Assembly (NCBI GenBank): GCA_012840085.1
Contig: DUMB01000098.1
Coordinates: 81,554 to 145,553, forward strand
Direction: 5' to 3'
DNA length: 64,000 bases
DNA from: Clostridiaceae bacterium
GTDB lineage: Bacteria > Bacillota > Clostridia > Acetivibrionales > DUMB01
The notes beneath the pieces are model-generated. The model was given only the letters and a program-made list of their open reading frames with translations, did not search any database and had not been told where the DNA came from. This document shows, piece after piece, positions 8,631 to 17,050 of this stretch. A program made the translations under genes and the position numbers. Positions within the stretch are counted from its first letter, which is position 1; every line of letters starts with the position of its first letter.

Positions 8631-10304
8631 ATGAAGAGGTATTTTACAATCATTCTATTGTTGGTATTTATCCTGACTTCAGCTCTTACGGGCTGTGGGA
8701 AATCAAAGGAAGCTGAGAATAATATCCCAACCGACAGTGAAAAAACTACTGATTCAACAACTCAGCAGGATAATGCAGCTGAGACAAAGGTTGATGAAAA
8801 CATCACCTGGGAAACTGCAGATTTGTCCTGGAAAAAGGACACTTCACCTGTTACATTGAGTGCATTTATTGATATGTCATGGTATGTGGTGGACACATGG
8901 GGCAAGGATGACATATCGCCTATAATCACAGAAAAAACAGGTGTTACTCTTGATATCACCAAAGCTACTACCGGTGACAGCAGTCAGTTGGAGGTTATGA
9001 TAGCTTCTAACCAATTACCTGACCTTGTATATGTTGAAAATTCAATAATGTTTGACAGGCTTTCAAACAGCCAATACAGTCTGGCATTTGACGAATTGAT
9101 GAAACAATACTGTCCAGAGTTTTTACAATTACTTGATCCGGTTGAAATTGCAAACAATACTGAAGAAGATGGCCATTTCTATTCACTTACCAACTCCTAT
9201 GCAAGTGATTCGGACTGGCAGGATCCTTCAGTGCTGCCGTCGGTAGGATCGTCATGGCTGCATGTAAGGGAGGATATACTGAAGGAGCTTGGAAATCCGC
9301 CGCTTGAAACACTGGATGATTTCATGAATATATTAAAAATGGTTAAGGAAAAATATCCAAATATGACACCCTTTATACAGTTTGCTGACTGGGAACCTGC
9401 AATAGCAAAATTCATGGGACTTCCTGATATAGATTCGGCATATGTTGATAATGGCAAAGTAAAACTTGGTATAACTCATCCTGGATACCTGGACTTCTAT
9501 AAGTATATGAATAAGTTGTACAGAGAAGGATATTTGCCTGCAGAATCCTATACATACAGCATGGATCAGTTCAACCAGATTTATCAAAGCGGAAATGTCT
9601 TTTCTGTAGCCTTTAACTGCATGGTATCCGATAATGCAAATACAGTATTCGACCAAACTAATAAACCATATCATTTTGTTCCGGTATCAGCGCCATTAAA
9701 ATACAATGGAGAAATAAAATATAAACCTATAGACAGCAGCTTGGGTTGGGCTAAAGTTTTCATAAGCAAGAACTGTTCAAATCCCAAGAGAGCAATCAAC
9801 TTCCTCGAGTTCCTCAGATCACCTGAAGGCGACAAGCTTACATGCTGGGGTGTTGAGGGAGTACACTACAATCTTGATAGCGATGGCTATCCAATTCGTC
9901 CGGCCGATTTTGCGTCACGTACTTATACTGAAACCGGTATAGTACAATGGGGTTGGATGACGACAGCAAAGATTTCAGGAATAGAATTCGTTGGCAGACA
10001 AAAAGCATTAGAGCCTTATACATTAGGTTTCCAGACTGTACAGAAGATAAAACCCTATGTTGACAGACAGCCCGCTCTTGCATTCGTTAATCCTAAACCG
10101 GACGATCCTGAAAGCGAAGCAATGGCAAAAATCCAGGAGTACCTCCGTGCTCAAAATACAAAGATTATTATGTCAAAAACTGAAGAAGAAGCTGTTGCTG
10201 AGTTCAACAAGACATTGGATGAAATCAATAAAATGGGATATCCTGATGTAGAAAAACTTATGAATACGAAGTACAGCAAAGTCATAACCAGATACCAAAA
10301 ATAA
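8631..10304 (+). CDS. Sugar ABC transporter solute-binding lipoprotein
   Basis: The protein has 557 residues with a lipoprotein signal (LTSALTGC, lipidated Cys22) and a Ser/Thr/Asp-rich linker to ~residue 60. The body is of the YtcQ/LplA solute-binding type, with the family-like stretches WLHVREDILKELGNPPLETL and SNPKRAINFLEFLRSPEGDK. It binds an oligosaccharide or glycan-derived sugar and passes it to the two downstream permeases. An AGGGGAGG site precedes the ATG. A 13-bp hairpin between this gene and the permeases probably keeps its transcript more abundant than theirs, which is usual for binding proteins. Confidence 0.9.
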   Translation: MKRYFTIILLLVFILTSALTGCGKSKEAENNIPTDSEKTTDSTTQQDNAAETKVDENITWETADLSWKKDTSPVTLSAFIDMSWYVVDTWGKDDISPIITEKTGVTLDITKATTGDSSQLEVMIASNQLPDLVYVENSIMFDRLSNSQYSLAFDELMKQYCPEFLQLLDPVEIANNTEEDGHFYSLTNSYASDSDWQDPSVLPSVGSSWLHVREDILKELGNPPLETLDDFMNILKMVKEKYPNMTPFIQFADWEPAIAKFMGLPDIDSAYVDNGKVKLGITHPGYLDFYKYMNKLYREGYLPAESYTYSMDQFNQIYQSGNVFSVAFNCMVSDNANTVFDQTNKPYHFVPVSAPLKYNGEIKYKPIDSSLGWAKVFISKNCSNPKRAINFLEFLRSPEGDKLTCWGVEGVHYNLDSDGYPIRPADFASRTYTETGIVQWGWMTTAKISGIEFVGRQKALEPYTLGFQTVQKIKPYVDRQPALAFVNPKPDDPESEAMAKIQEYLRAQNTKIIMSKTEEEAVAEFNKTLDEINKMGYPDVEKLMNTKYSKVITRYQK

Positions 10305-10338
10305 CAGATAAACAGATTTATATTATAGAGTAGTCCGG

Positions 10339-10384
10339 GAACTTGAAGCTGTAAAAGCAATTTGCTTTCATCAGCTTCAAGTTC
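10339..10384 (+). terminator. Strong intergenic hairpin between binding protein and permease
   Basis: A perfect 13-bp stem (10339-10351 with 10372-10384, GAACTTGAAGCTG) has a 20-base loop that holds its own small palindrome. No T-run follows, so it is more likely a 3' end stabiliser or partial attenuator than a full terminator. Confidence 0.6.
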
Positions 10385-10478
10385 AACCTGGCAATGGGTT
10401 ATATGTTTTATATTATGGATTGCATGTTTTATATAAATATAGTCTGTGTAATAAAAGGAAGGTTAAGGGGGCAGCAAC

Positions 10479-11447
10479 TTGAAAAAACTTAACTATGGCG
10501 GTTTAACCTCCAGAAATAAAATATGGAGTACGTTTAAAGAACAGAAGTACTTACAAGCGTTTACGCTGGCAGGTATTGTGTTTTTATTGATATTTGCGTA
10601 CATACCTATGGTTGGAATAATAATTGCCTTCAAAGATTATAAGCTAACCAGCGGTTTTGCCGGTTTCTTTACCAGTAAGTGGGTTGGATTTAAATACTTC
10701 AAAGAGTTCTACAATGATGTATACTTTTGGCCCATTATCAGAAATACTATGGTGCTGAGCTTGTTAAAGCTGGTTTTTACGTTTCCTGCACCGATAATAT
10801 TTGCAATTATATTAAATGAAGTAAGAAATGACAAAGTAAAAAGAGTTGTTCAGACAGTCAGTTATCTGCCGCACTTTATTTCCTGGGCGGTTGTTGCAGG
10901 ACTTTTATTCTCCTTTTTAAATCAGCAAACCGGACTTATTAATCAATTGCTTGTATCATTGGAAATAGTAGATGAACCAATATCATTTCTGGCAGATCCG
11001 AAATATTTTTGGGCAATATGTGTATTAAGTGATGTCTGGAAGGAAATGGGATGGTGGACTATAATATTTCTGGCAGCAATTGTAGGAATAGACCAGGAGA
11101 TATATCAGGCCTCAATAGTTGACGGAGCGGGAAGGCTTCAAAGGATTTGGTATATCACTATTCCGTCAATAAAGGAAACTATTATAGTAGTATTGATTCT
11201 ATCTTTAGGCAGTTTGCTGGGGGGCGGCCTTGGAGGATCAAACTTTGAACAGGCATATCTTCTTGGGAATACCGTCAATTACAATGTGTCCAACATTCTT
11301 CAGACATACACAATGACTGTGGGACTAAGTAAAGGCCGATATTCATATGCAGCGGCCATGGGGCTTATACAGTCGGTAATATCGTTGATATTGGTTTATT
11401 CCAGCAATTATATCTCAAAGAAGATTTCAGGTTCAGGACTATTCTAA
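10479..11447 (+). CDS. Sugar ABC transporter permease, LplB family
   Basis: This 322-residue inner-membrane permease has about six hydrophobic segments, beginning with LQAFTLAGIVFLLIFAYIPMVGIIIAF. The cytoplasmic EAA loop is visible as IYQASIVDGAGRLQRIWYITIPSI, which docks to the ATPase. LplB proteins are the first of two permeases in polygalacturonan/complex glycan uptake systems. The start is a TTG with AGGGGG about 8 bp upstream. No ATPase gene lies in this operon; such transporters commonly share an MsmX-type ATPase encoded elsewhere. Confidence 0.92.
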   Translation: MKKLNYGGLTSRNKIWSTFKEQKYLQAFTLAGIVFLLIFAYIPMVGIIIAFKDYKLTSGFAGFFTSKWVGFKYFKEFYNDVYFWPIIRNTMVLSLLKLVFTFPAPIIFAIILNEVRNDKVKRVVQTVSYLPHFISWAVVAGLLFSFLNQQTGLINQLLVSLEIVDEPISFLADPKYFWAICVLSDVWKEMGWWTIIFLAAIVGIDQEIYQASIVDGAGRLQRIWYITIPSIKETIIVVLILSLGSLLGGGLGGSNFEQAYLLGNTVNYNVSNILQTYTMTVGLSKGRYSYAAAMGLIQSVISLILVYSSNYISKKISGSGLF

Positions 11448-11466
11448 GAGGATTGGAAGGGTTGTA

Positions 11467-12378
11467 ATGAGGAGAATGAAGAGAGTTAGGAGAATTAGTA
11501 GTAGGGAAGACATTTTTGTAGATACAATTGTTTATATTGTAATAACATTTGTATTTCTTGTAACCTTGTATCCCTTTTATTATTCATTGGTAATATCATT
11601 CAACAACGGGATTGATGCCGCAAGAGGTGGAATTTTTCTCTGGCCGAGACAGTTTACATTTGACAACTACAAAGCAGTTTTTTCCAACGACCAGCTTTTG
11701 GGAGCATTTTTCATCTCTGTGTCAAGAACTGTTATAGGAACTATAGCATCGCTGATTGCAACCAGCGTCTTTGCATACGGGCTGTCTCACAAGAAATTAT
11801 TGTTCAGAAAATTCTATTTTTCTCTTTTAATTATTTCTATGTATTTTACAGGAGGAATTATACCGTACTTTATCCTGCTTAACAATCTTAAGCTGACAAA
11901 CTCCTATCTGGTTTATATTATACCTTCACTGATAACCGCATGGTATGCCATATTGTTCGTTAACTTCTTCCAGAGCATTCCCGAAGCTTTGAAAGAATCG
12001 GCTAAAATTGACGGAGCCAATGACCTTGTGATTTTTGGCAAAATAATTGTTCCATTGTCAACGCCAATATTTGCAACAATAGCTTTATATATGGGCGTAT
12101 ATCACTGGAATGACTGGTATTCAACTGCGTTTTTTACACAAAACAAAAGGCTGCGTACATTGGCATACATTTTAATTGATTTGATAAACCGTTCAGACCT
12201 TACATCCATATTAAGAGGAGGGACAACACAAAAGGACGTAGCTATAGCAATGCAGACCTTCACACCTGAGACTATAAGAATGGCAACAATGATGGTTGTA
12301 GTTATACCAATAGTATGTGTGTATCCATTCTTGCAAAAGTACTTTGTAAAGGGAATAATGGTAGGCTCTATAAAATAG
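11467..12378 (+). CDS. Sugar ABC transporter permease, YtcP/AraQ family
   Basis: The 303-residue permease has an N-terminal membrane segment (TIVYIVITFVFLVTLYPFYY), further hydrophobic segments and the EAA loop EALKESAKIDGANDLVIFGK. It ends with VKGIMVGSIKG-like sequence (KGIMVGSIK), a hallmark of the family. It partners with the LplB-type permease 20 bp upstream in the same operon. The first ATG (11467) has a GGAAGGG site; an in-frame ATG nine bases later is an alternative. Confidence 0.92.
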   Translation: MRRMKRVRRISSREDIFVDTIVYIVITFVFLVTLYPFYYSLVISFNNGIDAARGGIFLWPRQFTFDNYKAVFSNDQLLGAFFISVSRTVIGTIASLIATSVFAYGLSHKKLLFRKFYFSLLIISMYFTGGIIPYFILLNNLKLTNSYLVYIIPSLITAWYAILFVNFFQSIPEALKESAKIDGANDLVIFGKIIVPLSTPIFATIALYMGVYHWNDWYSTAFFTQNKRLRTLAYILIDLINRSDLTSILRGGTTQKDVAIAMQTFTPETIRMATMMVVVIPIVCVYPFLQKYFVKGIMVGSIK

Positions 12379-12428
12379 AAAAGCTTATTTAACATAATAT
12401 TCGTATAAAATAAGAGGAGACGCTTACA

Positions 12429-13652
12429 ATGAATTGGAAAGAAAGTTATGTAAAGTCAATAGAGAAATGTCTGGAATGGATTAACAGCAAAATGCTTACA
12501 TTTAATGATGGATACAACGGTATATATGAACGTATCAGGATAGATATGAATAACCGTACCAACTGGTCCAGGCCGGATTGCAACGCTGAACTGGCAAGGG
12601 TGATTTATCTGTACAATAAAATAACCGGTGATGAAAAATATAATTATTTATTTAACAATATAATTGAATGGCTGAAAAGGGTTCAGGACAACGACCCCCT
12701 ATCAGTTTGGAAAGGTTCATTTCCTTTTTATCTTATTGACGGATATATAAATGATCCTCCAATAGGTGATACCATTTATCAAAACGATAACGGCAAAATA
12801 TTAATAGTTCTTACACAGCTCTATGATTATACAAATAACAGCGTATACATAGACATGGCAAAAAAACTGGCTGACTATTGGATTGCCTTGCAACAGGAAG
12901 ATGGTACTTTTGCCAGAATAGATTCAAAAACTTTCATATCAAAAGACGGAAAGACCTTGTGCTATCCAAAAGGCCCCTGCTTTGTTTTATGGCTTGCTGC
13001 AGGACTGCTTTTTGCATACAAGGCCCTCGGTGATGACAGATATTTAGATCCTGCAATAAAAGCTTTAAGGTATACCGAACAATATCAGCTTGAGAACGGG
13101 AGATTCAGGACATCATATGAACTTATGCAAGCTGAGGATTGGCGGCCTGTATCATCAGAAACATCAATTGCTCTCTTTGCTTACAGCGTAGCATACAAGA
13201 TCACAGGAGATGAAAGATACCTCCATATACTGAAGAAAGCCGGAGATTTTGTATTGTCACTTCAACATGGCTGTGGCGGGATTTTGAATTGTGATGATAG
13301 CTGCCTGGAAGCATCTCTGCAGAACAACAAAAACCTGTGCGACCTTGTATATACCCAGGGTTTTGCACTTATGGGACTGATAGAAGCGTTCAAAGCTACA
13401 GGGAATGAGCTTTATTATGAAAGTGCAAGAAAGCTTGCAGATTTTTTGGTGGAAATCCAATGCAATAACGAATCACCTTTATGGGATGGTGGCTGGAGAG
13501 GTTCCTTTAATGTAGAAACATGGAAATGGGACGGGAGAGCAAATCAGAATAACCCTATTGATGAGGGCGGAATGTATTCCGTTTATACCGGCTGGTGTGC
13601 AACTACGATAATGTATGGATTGTTAATGTTGCTCGAAATGGAAAAGCAATAG
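12429..13652 (+). CDS. (alpha/alpha)6-barrel protein, putative glycosidase or epimerase
   Basis: The 407-residue protein has no signal peptide, so it acts in the cytoplasm on imported sugar. It is built of repeated helical hairpins, seen as recurring YLYNKITGDEKYNYL, FAYKALGDDRYLDPAIKAL, YSVAYKITGDERYLHIL and AFKATGNELYYESARKL units, the pattern of six-hairpin glycosidases (GH88/GH105-like) and of C5-epimerase-like folds. Conserved-looking acidic and aromatic residues occur in WRPVSSETS and GWRGSFN...DEGGMYSVYTGW. I cannot assign a family or catalytic residues. It is in the transporter operon, 50 bp after the second permease, with an AGAGGAG site, and so probably processes the transported oligosaccharide. 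Confidence 0.7.
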   Translation: MNWKESYVKSIEKCLEWINSKMLTFNDGYNGIYERIRIDMNNRTNWSRPDCNAELARVIYLYNKITGDEKYNYLFNNIIEWLKRVQDNDPLSVWKGSFPFYLIDGYINDPPIGDTIYQNDNGKILIVLTQLYDYTNNSVYIDMAKKLADYWIALQQEDGTFARIDSKTFISKDGKTLCYPKGPCFVLWLAAGLLFAYKALGDDRYLDPAIKALRYTEQYQLENGRFRTSYELMQAEDWRPVSSETSIALFAYSVAYKITGDERYLHILKKAGDFVLSLQHGCGGILNCDDSCLEASLQNNKNLCDLVYTQGFALMGLIEAFKATGNELYYESARKLADFLVEIQCNNESPLWDGGWRGSFNVETWKWDGRANQNNPIDEGGMYSVYTGWCATTIMYGLLMLLEMEKQ

Positions 13653-13681
13653 ATCAGAAGGGTATGAGGAGGAGCATAATT

Positions 13682-15547
13682 ATGATATTATTACCCAGAC
13701 CTAGAGAAATAAATGAAAAGAAAGGGCATTTTATACTGTCTCATGAGACAAGGATCATTCTGGAGCCGAGGTGCAGCTACAATGATTTTGAAAGTGCGCG
13801 TTTGCTCCAGGAAGAAATAGAAAAGGCTGCAGCATTGCATGTCAATATTATTAAAGCATTTGACAGATATGACAGGGATTGTATATTTCTTAAACTGGAA
13901 CCGGAGAATTATGAAAAGGAATCCTATAAACTTGATATTGCTCCGGATAATATAGAGATTACTGCAGGTGAAAGCAGCGGACTTTTTTACGGGATACAAA
14001 CTCTGCGGCAGCTGATAAGGCTGAATGGAGCATGCATTCCCTGCATGACCGTTAATGATGCACCTTATTTTGCCTATAGAGGCTACTTATTTGATATAAC
14101 CAGGGGGAAAATGCCTACTCTGGATAATTTGAAAGAATTAGCAGACAGATTATCCTTCTATAAAATAAATCAATTACAGTTATATGTAGAATACACATTT
14201 GCGTATAAACATCACAGTGAGGTATGGATAAAGTCCGATCCGATTACCGCGGAAGAAATATTGGAGCTTGATGAGTACTGCAAAAAAAGAAATGTTGAGC
14301 TCGTACCGTGTATGTCAACATTTTCTCATCTGTATGACTTGCTTGACTCCAATTCATTTAAAGAACTTAGCGAAATGGATAGAAGTATAGGCAGGCCTTT
14401 TACCTGGTACAACAGGATGAGATACCACATACTCGACGCTTCCAACCCAAAAAGCATTGAATTGGTTAGGAACATGCTTGACGAATATATACCCCTGTTT
14501 TCTTCAAATAAGTTTAACATATGCTGTGATGAAACCTTTGATCTTGGAATGGGAAAAAGCAAAGCTCTGGCAGATAAAATAGGCGTAGGGAAACTATATG
14601 TCAACTTTGTCAATGAAATAATTAAACATGTTAAAAGTCACGGCAAAAAAGTAATGCTTTGGGGAGATATAATTCTTAAATACCCTGATTATATAAAATA
14701 TCTTCCTACAGATGTGGAGTTCCTGAACTGGTATTATTATGACAAAGCTAAGGAAGAAGACATAAAGATATTCAGCGACCTTGGCTTTAAACAGTATGTA
14801 TGCCCGAGCGTTTCAGGATTCAGCAGGCTTGTCAATCAATTGGATCTGAGCTTTCATAACATTGCCGAAATGACAAGTTACGGGAAAAAACACGGAGCTA
14901 TTGGTGTGCTTAATACTGATTGGGGTGACTCGGGACATATCAATTTCTTTGCAAGTTCAATACCGGGAATGATATATGGGGCATCTCTGTCATGGTCTCC
15001 TGATGATAAAGAAAGCATTGATATTGTGGATAGCGGAATATCCATACTGGAGTTCGGTGAGAAAAGCGGAAATCTGGTTTCATTGTTAAGGGAGCTTTGC
15101 CGGCAGGATAAAATTATCTGGAATAACATTGCATTTTGGAGAGATTACAAGGTTTACGGCAAACCGATGCTTGAAGGTGTAATTAAAGAATTTACTGAAG
15201 TTAGTGAGGATGACCTGGTTAAATCCGCAAATAAAGCTATGGAAATTTCCAGGCAGATACTTGCTCTTTCAAATAATGTGCCTGAAAACCGAAAACTTGA
15301 CATGCAAGAGTTTTATTTATCAGCAAGAGGTGTGGCACTTATGCAGGCCTTATCCCTTATCATAAAAAAATATGACTTCAAACAGGATATTAAAACTTTT
15401 GTGTATAGTCCATGGGAATTGGCCGAAATGCTTGAATACTGGCTGTACGATTTTATAATCTTATGGCGCAAGCGCAATAAGGAAAGTGAATTATACAGGA
15501 TAAGGGAAGCCTTTATGCAGATATGTGATATCCTGAGGAATTATTAA
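13682..15547 (+). CDS. Cytoplasmic GH20-type beta-N-acetylhexosaminidase
   Basis: The protein has about 621 residues from the ATG at 13682, which has an AGGAGG site 9 bp upstream; an upstream frame overlapping the previous gene is not expected to be translated. Residues ~1-125 resemble the GH20b N-terminal domain (SSGLFYGIQTLRQLI). The TIM barrel begins at YFAYRGYLFDITRG, and the catalytic Asp-Glu pair of GH20 is visible as CCDETFDLG (D283-E284). GH20 enzymes remove terminal GlcNAc or GalNAc by substrate-assisted catalysis, or act on related sugars. No signal peptide is present, so it works on imported oligosaccharides. The C-terminal ~180 residues are helical and not recognised. Confidence 0.85.
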   Translation: MILLPRPREINEKKGHFILSHETRIILEPRCSYNDFESARLLQEEIEKAAALHVNIIKAFDRYDRDCIFLKLEPENYEKESYKLDIAPDNIEITAGESSGLFYGIQTLRQLIRLNGACIPCMTVNDAPYFAYRGYLFDITRGKMPTLDNLKELADRLSFYKINQLQLYVEYTFAYKHHSEVWIKSDPITAEEILELDEYCKKRNVELVPCMSTFSHLYDLLDSNSFKELSEMDRSIGRPFTWYNRMRYHILDASNPKSIELVRNMLDEYIPLFSSNKFNICCDETFDLGMGKSKALADKIGVGKLYVNFVNEIIKHVKSHGKKVMLWGDIILKYPDYIKYLPTDVEFLNWYYYDKAKEEDIKIFSDLGFKQYVCPSVSGFSRLVNQLDLSFHNIAEMTSYGKKHGAIGVLNTDWGDSGHINFFASSIPGMIYGASLSWSPDDKESIDIVDSGISILEFGEKSGNLVSLLRELCRQDKIIWNNIAFWRDYKVYGKPMLEGVIKEFTEVSEDDLVKSANKAMEISRQILALSNNVPENRKLDMQEFYLSARGVALMQALSLIIKKYDFKQDIKTFVYSPWELAEMLEYWLYDFIILWRKRNKESELYRIREAFMQICDILRNY

Positions 15548-15559
15548 AGGACGGAACTG

Positions 15560-15655
15560 TGACAGGGGACGGTTCCCTGTCACACACCTGACAGGGAACC
15601 GTCCCCTGTCATATCCCCGTCCCCTGTCACATCCAGGTCACACACCTAAATGGAG
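15560..15655. repeat. Clostridial GACAGGGGACGGTTCC palindromic repeat, copy 1
   Basis: A perfect 23-bp inverted repeat (15560-15582 and 15589-15611) carries the core TGACAGGGGACGGTTCC, followed by a partial third unit (CCCCGTCCCCTGTCAC). The same core recurs at the right edge of the window. It is a dispersed intergenic repeat of the REP type that would form a very stable hairpin in RNA. Confidence 0.85.
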
Positions 15656-15694
15656 ATAGCATTGGTATTATGAGTTTATACGCGGGAGGACTTT

Positions 15695-16753
15695 ATGTTA
15701 ACACAAAGGGAGAACTATATTAGAAATGCGACTTTTAATTATCCTGAATGGATTCCTATGGAGGTAGTAATAAGCAACGCAAGTTGGAATGAATATAAGG
15801 AGGACATGGAGGCTGTTGCTCTTCGCCATCCTGATTTCTTCCCTTATGTTAAAAAAGGGTGGATGGATTACGATAATATAGATTTTGGACCTGCATACAC
15901 GAAGAATGTGCCATTTACTGATGCATGGGGCTGTATATGGCAAACAAGCATAGATGGGATCGAAGGAGTAGTTTTGAACGCACCGCTTGAAAGCTGGGAC
16001 AAACTTGACAGCTACAGGATACCTGACGCAAGAGTGGAGGCAGACAGAAGCCAGCGGGATTGGGCAGCGGAAAGAAACAAGATTGAACAAAGACGTTCAG
16101 AAGGTAAATACACCTGCGGAACCTTGCCCCATGGCTTTATATTTCAACGCATACAGTATCTGCGAGGGTTTGAAAATGCAATGGTTGATTTTGCGGTTGA
16201 AGAGCCGAAGCTGGATATTCTCATAAATAAGCTGGTTGAACACAACCTCGTAATTATCAACAACTATCTGGATATTGGGGTGGATGTAATATTTATGGGA
16301 GATGACCTGGGAAGCCAGACTTCTTCTTTAATCAGTCCTGCACAATTCAGACGCTGGATTAAGCCTGCTTATGAGAGAATGATTGAGCCGTGCAAAAAGG
16401 CCGGTACACTTGTAAATCTGCATAGCGACGGGATGATACTGGATTTGCTCGACGACATCATTGAAGCGGGAGTGGATATTATAAATCCCCAGGATCTGTG
16501 CAATGGCATAGATAATCTGGCTAAGGCCATAAAAGGAAGGGTATCAATTCAGCTTGACATAGACAGGCAAACAATTGTACCTTATGGCTCCCGGAAGAAT
16601 ATAGAAGACCTTATAAAGGAAGAAGTCATGAAATTAGGAAGTCCAAAAGGAGGGCTTGAATTCATAGCCGGTATTTATCCTCCCACTCCACCCGAAAATG
16701 TAGATGCTCTCTGTTGTGCACTCAAAAAATACAGGACTTATTGGTGGGACTGA
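15695..16753 (+). CDS. UroD/MtaA-like (COG0407) protein, function unknown
   Basis: The 352-residue protein belongs to the uroporphyrinogen decarboxylase / corrinoid methyltransferase MtaA-CmuA superfamily, a single TIM barrel. Characterised methyltransferases of this family bind zinc with a His-x-Cys...Cys motif; here the corresponding motif is NLHSDG (His243), with Asp in place of Cys. It has no heme-synthesis neighbours and lies in a glycan-degradation locus, as does the second member at 39123. A corrinoid protein gene is not present in the window. Possible roles are methyl transfer from a methylated sugar or an unknown lyase reaction; neither is shown. A GGGAGGA site precedes the ATG. Confidence 0.75.
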   Translation: MLTQRENYIRNATFNYPEWIPMEVVISNASWNEYKEDMEAVALRHPDFFPYVKKGWMDYDNIDFGPAYTKNVPFTDAWGCIWQTSIDGIEGVVLNAPLESWDKLDSYRIPDARVEADRSQRDWAAERNKIEQRRSEGKYTCGTLPHGFIFQRIQYLRGFENAMVDFAVEEPKLDILINKLVEHNLVIINNYLDIGVDVIFMGDDLGSQTSSLISPAQFRRWIKPAYERMIEPCKKAGTLVNLHSDGMILDLLDDIIEAGVDIINPQDLCNGIDNLAKAIKGRVSIQLDIDRQTIVPYGSRKNIEDLIKEEVMKLGSPKGGLEFIAGIYPPTPPENVDALCCALKKYRTYWWD

Positions 16754-16754
16754 A

Positions 16755-16880
16755 GCCTTGCTGAGTTAATTTCCGGCTGGAGTTGACTGATTCCTTGCTG
16801 GGATTGGCTAATGCCTGGTTGAGCTGATTTCTGGCTTGAGTTGATTAATACCTGGCTGGGTTGATTCTTTGCCAGGTGAA
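16755..16880. repeat. Degenerate tandem repeat, unit about 19-20 bp (CTGGCTGRGTTGATT)
   Basis: Six or seven imperfect copies of a CTGGCTGAGTTGATT-like word follow one another directly after the UroD-like gene. The copies drift in sequence and spacing. No gene is present in this ~300-bp gap. Confidence 0.65.
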
Positions 16881-17050
16881 TTTAAATAAGCACTTTATGA
16901 CCTAAGTTCAAACTTAAAATAATTGAAAATGAGAGGTGATGTACAAGTACAACGAATAATTTCTTATTCTTAAAGAATTATGAGACGGAAAAGATGCTGC
17001 AAAGGGTAGACATAAAATAATTCCAATGATAGAAATAGGAGGTAGTGAGT

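Noticed and set aside
13595..13681. N-terminal extension of the GH20-type protein
   Set aside because: It overlaps the preceding gene; the AGGAGG site at 13667 clearly serves the ATG at 13682.
15695..16753. Heme biosynthesis uroporphyrinogen decarboxylase (hemE)
   Set aside because: No heme genes are nearby, and the metal-type motif and context resemble the MtaA-like branch instead.
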